Assembly (NCBI GenBank): GCA_964475835.1
Contig: CAYYYL010000035.1
Coordinates: 1 to 28,621, forward strand
From: JABDCI01 sp964475835
GTDB taxonomy: Bacteria > Verrucomicrobiota > Verrucomicrobiia > JABWAM01
DNA length: 28,621 bases
Direction: 5' to 3'
The position numbers were made by a program, and so were the translations under genes. Shown here in pieces: positions 1 through 10,338 of this stretch (positions within the stretch are counted from its first letter, which is position 1; each line of letters starts with the position of its first letter). Under the pieces are notes generated by a model that saw only the letters and a list, made by a program, of their open reading frames with translations, did no database searches and was not told the DNA's origin.

Positions 1-2250
<2,250 letters not shown>

Positions 2251-2318
2251 ACTTTGTGGGCACCTTACCTTGAAATTTCATTCGATCAAGTCCGATCAAA
2301 AGTGAAAGACCTTTCGGG

Positions 2319-3449
2319 TTACTTTGAAAGGACCGTCACTTTACCTGTCGTGGGATCATACCCGAAAGTTTTTCCGGCCGGAGGGGAAGGAATATGGTCG
2401 ATCACCCCTTTTGCAACAAGATCATCCAGGGAGTTGGGAAGTTGGGATTCCTGTTCAAAATACACATTTACGGCGACTTGCAGTTTTTTTCGATCAGCTG
2501 CTGCATTTGTGTCCGCCACGGCATTGAGCATGTCCCCAAAACTGTGAAGAGTAGTTTTGATGGTTGTTTTTGTGGGGTTGGCGTCGGTGGTGGATGCGAG
2601 TTCGACGCTGCCTTGTTCCGGATGATAGAGGTACTTGGAACCAGGAGGCGCTTCAGGGATTTCCTGCATCAGTTCACGATCGACCAATTCCTGGAGCGAG
2701 GCGGGGTTTCTCCCCTGGAATTCCTTAAATTGGGCGATGGCGTTTCGAAAGCTGTTGAGATCCGCCTCAGACTTGAGTCGGTACGCTTCAGGGATGACGA
2801 CTGCAGCTTTTTCCCCGGGGGATGCCCCTGGGGATGGAATGGCGACTGGCGTCCTTGAAGGAGTGGATCTGGGAGTTTCTTCAGGAATTTCCAACCTGCT
2901 GGCAACCGGTTTGGTTGAAGAGCTCGATGGTTCAGGTTGATCAAGCGGTGAGGAATCGATTTCAGGCTTTGTTGATGAAGCTTGAGCGTTTGCCGTTTCG
3001 TGAAAAGATTCCACCTTCCAGCCTGAATCCGTCTTGATCAGAGTGGCAATGTGCATATGGGGCACGGGAGTGCCAAATGCGGAATTTTGACCTGGAGGAT
3101 TGACTCTTACGATTTGAAAAATTTTCAGATCCGCGCGTTTATTTCCATGGCTACGGGTCTCGGATTGTTTGGTGAAAGTCATGCCGAGCACCAGGGGGGC
3201 AAGTCCCATGCGAACGATCTGTTGATGGATTTGCTCCTCCTCGGCAATCTGGTCGATAGCGGTTCCTTGAGCCAGGGATCGTGCCCCTTCGAAATTGGAG
3301 CGGGTCAGGGATGAAGCAAATTTTTGATAAGTGTCCGAAGCGGAACTGGTCAGATAGGGAAGCTCAAAAGGGGGGACTGCGTCGGTGTATTTCAAAAAAC
3401 CAACGTAACCGGCGAGGACAAAGAGGACGAAGATGAAAAACCTTTTCAT
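2319..3449 (-). CDS. Secreted or anchored protein with two pseudopilin-like C-terminal repeats
   Basis: This is a 376-residue protein. Residues 1-20 (MKRFFIFVLFVLAGYVGFLK) form a signal anchor. Residues 35-155 form a folded domain. Residues 157-215 are a Ser/Pro/Thr-rich linker. The C-terminal part carries two related units of about 55 residues, at 231-285 and 320-375. Each has a helix, a P-x-S-L-x-[ED]-L-V motif, a short strand with IP, then PPG/PAGK and an aromatic-Y-x-P turn before V-E/V-T. This layout (helix, 'NSLDDLV', 'Y.P..G.V') is the one seen in the periplasmic part of type II secretion pseudopilins and of many Verrucomicrobia and Planctomycetes secreted proteins. There is no prepilin cleavage motif at the N-terminus, so it is not a pilin itself. 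Function is unknown. The repeat reflects an internal duplication. Confidence 0.8.
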   Translation of the reverse strand: MKRFFIFVLFVLAGYVGFLKYTDAVPPFELPYLTSSASDTYQKFASSLTRSNFEGARSLAQGTAIDQIAEEEQIHQQIVRMGLAPLVLGMTFTKQSETRSHGNKRADLKIFQIVRVNPPGQNSAFGTPVPHMHIATLIKTDSGWKVESFHETANAQASSTKPEIDSSPLDQPEPSSSSTKPVASRLEIPEETPRSTPSRTPVAIPSPGASPGEKAAVVIPEAYRLKSEADLNSFRNAIAQFKEFQGRNPASLQELVDRELMQEIPEAPPGSKYLYHPEQGSVELASTTDANPTKTTIKTTLHSFGDMLNAVADTNAAADRKKLQVAVNVYFEQESQLPNSLDDLVAKGVIDHIPSPPAGKTFGYDPTTGKVTVLSK

Positions 3450-3554
3450 GGTTGAAGCCCTTGTTTCGTTGATGCGTCACAACGATTAGGTGGACATACA
3501 ATACTCAACGGGGGTGGATCAAGACTTAGGAGTTCAAACCCGCATCCTTAAAAG

Positions 3555-3640
3555 TGGTGCCCGAGGAGGGACTTGAACCCACACACTCTTGCGAGTACTG
3601 GATTTTGAGTCCAGCGCGTCTGCCATTCCGCCACTCGGGC
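3555..3640 (-). tRNA. tRNA-Leu (anticodon CAA)
   Basis: The reverse strand reads GCCCGAG at the 5' end and CTCGGGC-A-CCA at the 3' end, a perfect 7-bp acceptor stem with an encoded CCA at 3555-3557. The anticodon stem-loop is CTGGA-CTCAAAA-TCCAG, placing CAA at positions 34-36. The long variable arm (TACTCGCAAGAGTGT) is typical of a class II leucine tRNA, and the T loop GGTTCAAGTCC is canonical. The length of 86 nt is normal. It decodes UUG. Confidence 0.97.
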
Positions 3641-3659
3641 TGATCCACTGAGGAAAGAA

Positions 3660-3688
3660 AACTTAGAATGCAGAATGAAGAATGTCGA
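3660..3688 (-). promoter_or_regulatory. Possible promoter of tRNA-Leu(CAA)
   Basis: On the minus strand TCGACA (3683-3688) resembles the -35 box and is followed after 17 bases by TAAGTT (3660-3665), a poor -10. Transcription would start about 10-15 bases before the tRNA. The -10 matches only three of six consensus positions, so this is tentative. Confidence 0.25.
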
Positions 3689-3714
3689 TTCGAAATCCTG
3701 TGGGAATGATTCTT

Positions 3715-4598
3715 TCAGGGAGGTTCGTTCCAGGGGTTTTTCCGGAAATCAATTAAATGAAATTCGAGGGCGCGGGCTATAAACTCGGAGTCGAAGGCCC
3801 AGACCAGACGCTCATATCCGAACCGGGTGTCGTTGGAGATTTGAAAATGAAGGTTTTTGAGGGTGGCGGGATCCTTCGCATGGGCGAGTTTGGCCCGGTT
3901 TTCCTCCGCACGGTGGGAATAGGAGGTGGCGATTTTCATTTGCACGGGATCGGGACCTTGGGCTGCGACCGTTTTTTTGACATTCCATTCCTTCACGAGC
4001 CACAAATCGTAATCCTCCTGCAGTTTTTGTTTCTCAGCCAGGGTGATGGTTGACCAGGAGTTGGCTTGAGAATCCCAAGTGATTTTCTGCCAGAATGAAA
4101 ATGCGGTGGGATTGGTGCTGGTGAAGGTGAGATGTCGATCCGTTTTGGTGGAGGTATAGACCTTTCTCCAGCATTCGGTGATGGTTTCGTCGCCGCGGGG
4201 CCAGTTTTCGGGGTTTCGGCCCTCGACATACTTCCAAATTCCATGTTGAAGATACTTTCCGTCGACATTTTCTTCGTCCTTGTTTGGTGATCCACTTCCT
4301 TAAGGGGGGAGTGATTTCCCAGGGTTTCCCTTCGAGTCCGCCATTGTCGGGCGGCATTTTCCTGAGCGTGATTCCAACGGGTTTGGATGCAGTGGGTGAG
4401 TTCCGACCGATCCTCAAGTAGTCCAATTTCCTTTCCCAGAGCCATGATTTGGTCGGCCAGGACGGGATCAGAATCGACGGGTTGCAGGTTCGGGGTTGGG
4501 GTATAGGAAAAAGCAGGAGGTGGCGTGTTTTCATCCCCTCCCAAAACCGGGAGGCTTATCAAACCAAAAACAAGGAGGACGGAACCGAGTTCTCTCAT
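3715..4598 (-). pseudogene. Secreted protein gene interrupted by a one-base frameshift
   Basis: From the ATG at 4596-4598 the frame encodes a clear signal peptide (MRELGSVLLVFGLISLPVLG) and a helical region of about 80 residues (to 'LGNHSPLK'). It then loses protein-like content near 4300. A second minus-strand frame, open from 4299 to the stop at 3715, continues with well-formed sequence rich in Trp, Tyr and Phe (WKYVEGRNPENW near its start, FGYERLVWAFDSEF near its end). The total span of 884 bases is one short of a multiple of three. Adding one G at the AAGGAAGTGG stretch (about 4292-4299) would join the frames into roughly 294 residues. This may be an assembly error in otherwise intact coding sequence or a real disabling mutation. 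I do not recognise the family. The gene diverges from the ankyrin lipoprotein gene over about 106 bases. Confidence 0.7.
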
Positions 4599-4704
4599 GG
4601 AGCAAAATGTAACGGTTGTGTTGGAATTTTGTCCATCTGAGAACTGATGCGGATTTGAATATCCTCCCTTGCATGAAGGGCATTCCTCGTCTAGACAGCT
4701 AGCC

Positions 4705-6228
4705 ATGGGGCCAAGATTGTTTTGTTGGGTTGCTTGTCTGACGGCGGTCCTTCTTTCAGGATGTGGGGAGCGTGCCGGGGGGGCTGATTTAAAGTCGGCT
4801 GTGGAAAAGGGGGACGTCAATGAAGTGCAACGGATTCTCAAACGAAATCCGGCGTCCCTTCAAGCCGTGGAGGGAGGGGAAGGTGTTCTTCTTCAAACGG
4901 CCATTTCCTCAGGCAACCTGGAGTTGGTCAAAATTTTGACCGAGGGTGGGGTTTCGGTGGATCCTGGATCCATCGAATCCGCGGTGAGAGGGGGTAAGGA
5001 CCAAATATTGGAATGCCTTCTTGCTCAGCCGAATGTTGATTTCAAGGATGGCAACGCCTTCCTTCTCTTGGCGCCCGATGCCGGGGTGATCCGGGTGTTA
5101 ATAAAACACGGTGCCCAGTTGGAATCGCGAACGGGCGCAAACGGGGATACCCCTCTTCTTCTTGCCTCGAAAGCTGGGCGTGTGGATGTCGTGAACGCAC
5201 TGATTGCGGAGGGGGCGGATGTGACGGCGACGGACAAAAATGGATGGACGGCCTTGGCGTATGCTGCATCTCCTCAGGTTGCCGAGGCGTTGGTGCATGG
5301 GGGAGCTAAGGTCGGGGGAGAGACGACTCCCCAGGGTTTGCACAAACTCCCTTTAATCCTGGCGATAATGCAGGGGAGGAAGGATCTGGTGGAATACCTG
5401 CTTTCGGCGGGGGCAGATCCCACGGAAAAGCAGTCGGATGGCGCATCCGCCTTTGAAGCGGCGGCAGGTTTTAATCGTGCGGAATTGTTGGAAACCCTGG
5501 CATCGCATGCATCCAACCTGAGCAGGGAGAAAATTCAGGAAAATTTCGCCGAGGCGATTTATGCCGGAAACCTCGAGGTCGCGCAGGCATTTTTGAAGAA
5601 GGGTGCAGAGGTGAATGGGGGAACGATTCCCCCGTTGTTTCGAGCGGTTGGATCGGGGAAATCCGGAATGGTTCGTTTTCTTCTCGATCAGGGTGCAGAT
5701 CCGAAGGTGAGGGATTCTGAGGGAAATCCTTTGCTGTGCACCGTGGTGGATCCTCCGATCGACCGGGATAAACTGAGGCTTGCGGCAGGGGCCCCGGATA
5801 ACGTGGCCAAGCTCTACGCACCGTTTAACGAAATGCTTCAACTCCTTTTGGAAAAAGGGGCTTCGGTTTCGGAGACGAACAAGAAAATGCAGACCCCGCT
5901 TCATCTCGCAGCCTCCGAGGAGAACCCGCCTTCGGTGAAACTTCTTCTTGAACATGGTGCGGATGTTCGGACTTTGGACCAATTTGGAGCCACGCCTCTG
6001 CACTATGCGGTGATGAATGGTCGCCTGGAATCTGCCCAATTGCTTTGTGAGAAGGGTGCGGATGTTAGTGTTCCGCTGAAGGATGGTGTCTGGATGGAGT
6101 TTCGCGACAAGCTTGGACAGATCGGCAATGAGCAGAATGAGGGGAAGGAGATGACGCCTTTGCGTCTTGCGGCAAGCCCCGCCATGCGCGCCCTTTTGAA
6201 GCCGTATGCACCTGCGAAGACCCCCTGA
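4705..6228 (+). CDS. Ankyrin-repeat lipoprotein
   Basis: From the ATG at 4705 the protein is 507 residues long. It starts with MGPRLFCWVACLTAVLLSGC: a hydrophobic signal ending in a lipobox (LLSGC, Cys20), so it is predicted to be lipidated and exported. An in-frame ATG at 4669 would add 12 polar residues before the signal and is less likely. The remainder is a chain of ankyrin repeats of about 30-35 residues. Recognisable units contain 'LVKILTEGGVSVD', 'GDTPLLLASKAGRVDVV', 'LVEYLLSAGADPTEKQ', 'MVRFLLDQGADPKVRD', 'QTPLHLAASEENPPSVKLLLEHGAD' (split here as QTPLHLAASEE and VKLLLEHGAD) and 'ATPLHYAVMNGRLESAQLL'. Ankyrin repeats bind other proteins; no enzymatic domain is visible. The gene stands alone on the plus strand and is divergent from the frameshifted gene. 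Confidence 0.9.
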   Translation: MGPRLFCWVACLTAVLLSGCGERAGGADLKSAVEKGDVNEVQRILKRNPASLQAVEGGEGVLLQTAISSGNLELVKILTEGGVSVDPGSIESAVRGGKDQILECLLAQPNVDFKDGNAFLLLAPDAGVIRVLIKHGAQLESRTGANGDTPLLLASKAGRVDVVNALIAEGADVTATDKNGWTALAYAASPQVAEALVHGGAKVGGETTPQGLHKLPLILAIMQGRKDLVEYLLSAGADPTEKQSDGASAFEAAAGFNRAELLETLASHASNLSREKIQENFAEAIYAGNLEVAQAFLKKGAEVNGGTIPPLFRAVGSGKSGMVRFLLDQGADPKVRDSEGNPLLCTVVDPPIDRDKLRLAAGAPDNVAKLYAPFNEMLQLLLEKGASVSETNKKMQTPLHLAASEENPPSVKLLLEHGADVRTLDQFGATPLHYAVMNGRLESAQLLCEKGADVSVPLKDGVWMEFRDKLGQIGNEQNEGKEMTPLRLAASPAMRALLKPYAPAKTP

Positions 6229-6335
6229 TTCGGATTGATACAATTTGTAGCATTGCAGAGGTTGAGGGGAGCGCGCTACGGTTTCGGGAAATTCACGTGC
6301 GAACCATTTTTGCCGTGAGTCACCCAACCTCAAAA

Positions 6336-6341
6336 AAGGAG
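6336..6341 (+). promoter_or_regulatory. Ribosome binding site deciding a GTG start
   Basis: AAGGAG lies 6 bases before GTG at 6348, an ideal spacing. It selects this start over an in-frame ATG at 6297, which has no such site. Confidence 0.7.
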
Positions 6342-6347
6342 TCCACC

Positions 6348-6551
6348 GTGAGTGAAGGTAAAACGTGTTGCAAATGTCCCTGTCACAAAGCCCTTGGTTT
6401 TTTTGTTCTCCTCTTGGGGCTAGTTTTTCTTTTGGGCACTCTCAATGTGTTGAGTCCGCGGATCGTCAACCATGTGTGGCCCATCGTGGTGATGATGATT
6501 GGCGCCAAGCTGGCTGCGAAAGGATGTTGCAAGTGTTGTGCCGCGGCGTAG
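6348..6551 (+). CDS. Small cysteine-rich membrane protein
   Basis: The predicted product has 67 residues and starts at a GTG preceded by a good AAGGAG site. It reads as a Cys-rich head (SEGKTCCKCPCHK, four Cys and one His), one long or two short hydrophobic segments (about residues 14-30 and 40-53), and a Cys-rich tail (GCCKCCAAA, four Cys). Both ends carry CC-K-C clusters, which could bind a metal ion or be lipidated or disulfide-bonded. The middle resembles small DUF5668/LiaI-type membrane segments ('VWPIVVMMIGAKLA'). It ends only 9 bases before the convergent glycosyltransferase gene. Function unknown. Confidence 0.7.
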   Translation: MSEGKTCCKCPCHKALGFFVLLLGLVFLLGTLNVLSPRIVNHVWPIVVMMIGAKLAAKGCCKCCAAA

Positions 6552-6560
6552 GAGGGGGGA

Positions 6561-7901
6561 TCAAGGTTTTCGCCGTCTTGGCCTGGGGGGTGGCGGAGGA
6601 GGCTCCGGGATCACGTCAAGCTTCAGGCTGCTTTTGAGCCGGACGACTTTCTCCTCCCCGAATCCTTCGAGCAGTTCGGTGATGCGCCGGGCAGGAGTTG
6701 CCGCCTGGATCATGGCCGATATTTTTCGACATGCGGCGTGAATTTCCACACTGCGGATCAATCGTTTCATTTCCCTGGCCACGTTTCGTGCTTGGAATCT
6801 TCCTGGATGAAGGGTTCGAGCGACGCCCAAATGGAGGAGACGACGGGCGTTGTCCGGTTGATCATGGGCCATGGGCATGACGAGCTGGGGGATGCCCGCT
6901 GCAAGTGCCTGAGAAAGCGTGCCCACCCCTCCGTGGTGAATCATGAGGGAACATTGGGGAAGCACCTGGCTGAAGGGCACAAAATCGCAGTGCTTTACGG
7001 TCTCCGGGAGGGTTGCGGGAAGTTGATCGCGATGCGGAGTGACGAAGAGTGCGCGGAGCTTCAGCTTTTTACAGGCTTTCAAACCTGTCGCGAAAAATGA
7101 ATGGGCATGCAACATGGCCGAGCCGGGTGTGAAAAGCACGGGTTTCGGTCCTGCATGGAGAAAATCTTCAAGGTCCGCTGTTATGCCATACTGATCTGAC
7201 TGGTCGTAAAGAGGAAAACCCGCCATGAGGACATTGGAGGGCCAGTCAGGTTGGGGAGCGGCGAACCAATCGGGGAAAAGGCAGATGGAACCGTCGGGAG
7301 AGTGCCACCAATCCTGGAGGATATGTTTTGGGGGGGTGATGTTTTCTTCTTCACAAATGGTGGTCAGACGGGGGAGGACGCAGGAATCGATGGGGTTGGG
7401 GAGTTTGAACAGCAGGCGTTTGACCCAGATAGGCAGGCGGGTGATCCATTCGTAACCATGGCCAAAAACTGGGGTGTCATGGACCGAGAAAAAGCAGGAT
7501 GGCTGAAGATGAATGGTTATGAAGGGAATTTTCAACTTTTCACGGGCGAGGCGGGTTCCGAAGGCGAAAATGGGCCCCACCAGAACGGGCGTGCCGCGGT
7601 GTCCTGCCATGACCGTTTGAATCGCCTGAAAGTATGCCAGGGTCTGTTCCACTGCATATTTCAACACGCGTCTGGGACCCCGTGTCGGGTGCCAGAGATC
7701 CGGATCGCGGATGACGGTTCGATAAGTGTCGAAATTTCCAATGGGCAGGAAATCGAGTCCGGAGTGTTCCACCGACTCCCGAAAGGCGGCGCCGGTGATC
7801 ACGCTCACTTCATGTCCGCGCTGTCGAAGTAATTTTCCCATCCAGAGGAATGGGTTCACATCGCCCGAGCTGCCGAACGGGGTGAGGATGAAGTGATTCA
7901 T
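6561..7901 (-). CDS. GT1-family glycosyltransferase, RhlB-like
   Basis: From the ATG at 7899-7901 the protein is 446 residues long. The N-terminus MNHFILTPFGSSGDVNPF matches the start of rhamnosyltransferase/sterol glucosyltransferase-type GT1 enzymes ('GSxGDVxPF', the acceptor-side loop). Mid-protein 'HSPDGSICLFPDWFAAPQPDWP' (here in pieces, HSPDG and LFPDWFAAPQPDWP) parallels the same region of Pseudomonas RhlB. The nucleotide-sugar binding signature HHGGVGTLSQALAAG with HDQPDN lies in the C-terminal half. GT1 enzymes move a sugar from a nucleotide donor to a lipid or small-molecule acceptor. The acceptor cannot be told from sequence. The tail PEPPPPPPRPRRRKP is a proline/arginine-rich extension not usual for the family. 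A longer in-frame start at 8006 would add 35 residues with no similarity to the family and is rejected. The monooxygenase gene 209 bases upstream on the same strand may act on the same product. Confidence 0.9.
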   Translation of the reverse strand: MNHFILTPFGSSGDVNPFLWMGKLLRQRGHEVSVITGAAFRESVEHSGLDFLPIGNFDTYRTVIRDPDLWHPTRGPRRVLKYAVEQTLAYFQAIQTVMAGHRGTPVLVGPIFAFGTRLAREKLKIPFITIHLQPSCFFSVHDTPVFGHGYEWITRLPIWVKRLLFKLPNPIDSCVLPRLTTICEEENITPPKHILQDWWHSPDGSICLFPDWFAAPQPDWPSNVLMAGFPLYDQSDQYGITADLEDFLHAGPKPVLFTPGSAMLHAHSFFATGLKACKKLKLRALFVTPHRDQLPATLPETVKHCDFVPFSQVLPQCSLMIHHGGVGTLSQALAAGIPQLVMPMAHDQPDNARRLLHLGVARTLHPGRFQARNVAREMKRLIRSVEIHAACRKISAMIQAATPARRITELLEGFGEEKVVRLKSSLKLDVIPEPPPPPPRPRRRKP

Positions 7902-8016
7902 TCGCGGATGTTGTACACCGGAGAATATTAAGACAGAAGTCTGAAGATTGCGAAAACAGGCGAGAATTTTACCTGCCTTTGCAGAAAGGCCTGCCTGTGA
8001 GTCCATCCAAGAATTT

Positions 8017-8031
8017 GAGGTTTGTAACCTC
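8017..8031 (-). terminator. Stem-loop downstream of the monooxygenase gene
   Basis: GAGGTT-TGT-AACCTC is a perfect 6-bp stem with a 3-base loop, about 80 bases past the monooxygenase stop. On the minus strand it is followed by AAATTCTT rather than a clean T-run, so termination is only possible. The rest of 7902-8110 shows no gene. Confidence 0.3.
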
Positions 8032-8110
8032 CCTCAATCTCAGACAAATACGCTTCAGCGTGGGGTCGCCGAGGTGTGTGCCGATAATCCAACTGTGGGG
8101 TTGGAGAATT

Positions 8111-9250
8111 TCACTCTCCGTAATCGAAGTAGGTCGCGTATCGACGATCCAGGATGGATTTGGGGAGAAGGGTCAACCAGAGGGTCCGGAGGAGGACCGC
8201 AAAGGGGTTTGACCATTGTCCCATGCTTCCAAGGCGTCGGGAGTCGAGCATCATCATGCGTGTGCGATCGTATCGAAAGTATTCAAAGGTCCGGAGGGAG
8301 TCGACAAGGGGAAGATCTTGCGAGAGGCAGTCGCTCAGGGAGTCGGCGTCCTCCATGGCCATGCACGCTCCCTGGCCGAGATCCGGGGTCATCGGATGGG
8401 CGGCATCCCCGAGAAGGGTCACGGATCCCCGGCCCCATTCGAAGAGGGGTTCACGATCACAGACTTCATGGCCCAGAATGGCATTTTCAGAGGTGGAAGA
8501 GATCAAGTCGGGAATGGGTTTGTGCCAGTTGGAATATTTTTGAATGAGACGATTTTTCCAGGTTGAGGGAGGACCAAGGTTTCCTGCGGTGGCGGTGATG
8601 GCGGCATACCAGTAGATCCGTCCGTGGCCGATCGGGCATGCCCCAAACCGTTTGCCGTACCCCCAGGATTCGAATGCTTTTTCGTGAAATGAAAGATTGC
8701 TGGAGGACGAAACCCCTCGATACGCCTGATAACCCCGGTAGATTGGCGCCTGTCTGCCATGCAATTGGGTTCGAACTGTGGAGTTCAGACCATCGGCTCC
8801 GATCCAGGCATCAGCCACTTCCGGGCCATTCTGAAAGTGGGCGACAGGTTTGTCACCCTTGAGATCGAATCGTTCGAACTGGCGGCCGAGGTGAATGTGG
8901 TCCAAGGGGATTGCGGTTCGAAGCAGGGAGAGCAGCTCGGCGCGGTGCATGCAAAGGGCGGGAGTGGGTTGTTTGCTGATGGTGGTTGAGGCGGTGAGGA
9001 GGGATCCACTCCATTTGCGGAGTTCAACAGAGTGCAGGATGGATCCTCTTGCAATCGCCTCATCGAGGAGGCCCCACTGTTGAAGAAGCCATGTGGCATT
9101 GGGCCAGAGGGTGAGCCCTGCACCGACTTCCGTGAGATCGTTGGCACGTTCATAGACGTAAGCCGCGACTCCCTTGCGTCCCAGGGCGATGGCTGTGGCG
9201 AGACCTCCGATGCCGCCTCCTACGATGCCAATCCGAAGCCCTGGATTCAT
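8111..9250 (-). CDS. FAD-dependent aromatic-type monooxygenase
   Basis: The product has 379 residues. The N-terminal Rossmann motif GIVGGGIGGLATA (about residues 8-20) with a following acidic residue (VYERA) binds the ADP part of FAD. 'GADGLNSTVR' in the middle is the DG motif of the family, and 'GDAAHPMTPDLGQGACMAMEDA' (GDAAHPMTP and GQGACMAMEDA) is the second FAD-binding GD motif. This places it with single-component flavoprotein hydroxylases/epoxidases (salicylate hydroxylase, UbiH and zeaxanthin epoxidase relatives), which use NAD(P)H and oxygen. The substrate is unknown. Its ATG overlaps the stop of the metallopeptidase gene by 4 bases (ATGA), so the two are translationally coupled. It may supply an oxidised substrate for the downstream RhlB-like glycosyltransferase; that is inference. 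Confidence 0.92.
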   Translation of the reverse strand: MNPGLRIGIVGGGIGGLATAIALGRKGVAAYVYERANDLTEVGAGLTLWPNATWLLQQWGLLDEAIARGSILHSVELRKWSGSLLTASTTISKQPTPALCMHRAELLSLLRTAIPLDHIHLGRQFERFDLKGDKPVAHFQNGPEVADAWIGADGLNSTVRTQLHGRQAPIYRGYQAYRGVSSSSNLSFHEKAFESWGYGKRFGACPIGHGRIYWYAAITATAGNLGPPSTWKNRLIQKYSNWHKPIPDLISSTSENAILGHEVCDREPLFEWGRGSVTLLGDAAHPMTPDLGQGACMAMEDADSLSDCLSQDLPLVDSLRTFEYFRYDRTRMMMLDSRRLGSMGQWSNPFAVLLRTLWLTLLPKSILDRRYATYFDYGE

Positions 9251-10338
9251 TTCGCAGAGGATACCGATTCAGGTGCGGGTTGAAAATGGGACTGGAACCA
9301 CATGCGAACGGGGGAGTGGTCCCGGTCCCATATTTGCCGGTCTTGCGCAGAGATGTTTTGTTTTTCATTCCACGCATCAAAGATGACGATTTTTGCGAAA
9401 AGATCGGCGGAGGCTTCGTTGGGATGATAGATGTCGGTTGTTCCGGGAAATTGACGGACGTAGGCGTCGAGGGAAGAGAGGTTGGTCACACTGGAGAAAT
9501 CCAGTTTTGAGGAGAGGAGTCGAAAGCCTTGATCGGTTTCTTTCACAGGAACTGCAATCATTTGGAAGTCCTGGGGCATGCGTGGCAGTTGCGTTGTGTC
9601 CTTGAGAATTACCAGGGGCCAGATCCAGCGGGTCCCGTTGGTTTCCTGAAGCGGAAATACCCACTGGCAGCGGACGGCGTCTGGGTTGGCAAGGTGATGC
9701 TGGAGCAGCCATGCGTTGAGGGGAATGGGGGGAGTGAAACGAAACCCCCATAGATCCTGATAGAGGGAGGTAAAAAAGTCCGGGTGAGTTCTCTGGAACA
9801 CATGCATCTGTTCGTGGATCAGAAGTTCCCCGATCTGAGGCGTCGACATCGATTGAGGCTCGTCGTGCCAGAGTTCCACAATGGATTCCAGGACCACCGG
9901 GGCAAGGATGATGGATTCGCCCCGCGTGTGGGGAAGTCCTCCTTCAATGGATGCTGAAATCTTGATGAAACTCCACGAAGTGTTGGCGAAAAGCGGATAC
10001 TGTTTTTTGAGGGGAGGGAGGATTTGTTGGATGTACCAACGGACGGCGGCCTCTTCTTCGGGGGTAAAATCAAGAACACTGTCGGCGTATCGACGTTTGC
10101 ATTCCGCCTGTTGGGAGACAAGAGAACGAGATCCATCCAGGGGGGAGCCTGTTTTTGCCGCCATTTCAAGCGGCTGAAGTTCCTCGAAATAGGGCTCAAG
10201 GGAGTCGTCAAGGATGGCGATCTGGCCTTCGGAGCGAGTGAGGAAACGTATTCGGGGCTCTTCACTCCCGAAAAGGTGGCCTGAGGCGAGGATGAGGATC
10301 AGGACAAAAGCTGACCGCTCAAAGGAAGGGGGTCGCAT
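9247..10338 (-). CDS. Secreted HEXXH zinc metallopeptidase-like protein
   Basis: From the ATG at 10336-10338 the protein has 363 residues. Residues 7-24 form a signal peptide (ERSAFVLILILASGHLFG). The key motif is HEQMH at residues 175-179, a HEXXH zinc site with Glu176 as catalytic base. A later NEASAD (307-312) fits the NExxAD-type third-ligand motif of gluzincins, so Glu308 would complete the site. I cannot assign a peptidase family. A TTG codon at 10365 in frame would give nine more residues but leaves the signal less well placed. The start lies 20 bases inside the end of the GYF_2-type gene, and the stop overlaps the monooxygenase start, so all three are probably one transcript. Substrate unknown; an extracytoplasmic location is expected. 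Confidence 0.75.
   Translation of the reverse strand: MRPPSFERSAFVLILILASGHLFGSEEPRIRFLTRSEGQIAILDDSLEPYFEELQPLEMAAKTGSPLDGSRSLVSQQAECKRRYADSVLDFTPEEEAAVRWYIQQILPPLKKQYPLFANTSWSFIKISASIEGGLPHTRGESIILAPVVLESIVELWHDEPQSMSTPQIGELLIHEQMHVFQRTHPDFFTSLYQDLWGFRFTPPIPLNAWLLQHHLANPDAVRCQWVFPLQETNGTRWIWPLVILKDTTQLPRMPQDFQMIAVPVKETDQGFRLLSSKLDFSSVTNLSSLDAYVRQFPGTTDIYHPNEASADLFAKIVIFDAWNEKQNISAQDRQIWDRDHSPVRMWFQSHFQPAPESVSSAK

Noticed and set aside
5353..6333. 326-codon open frame on the minus strand
   Set aside because: It lies wholly antisense to the ankyrin lipoprotein gene, whose repeats and lipobox are clear. The antisense product is Arg/His/Cys-rich with no recognisable domain.
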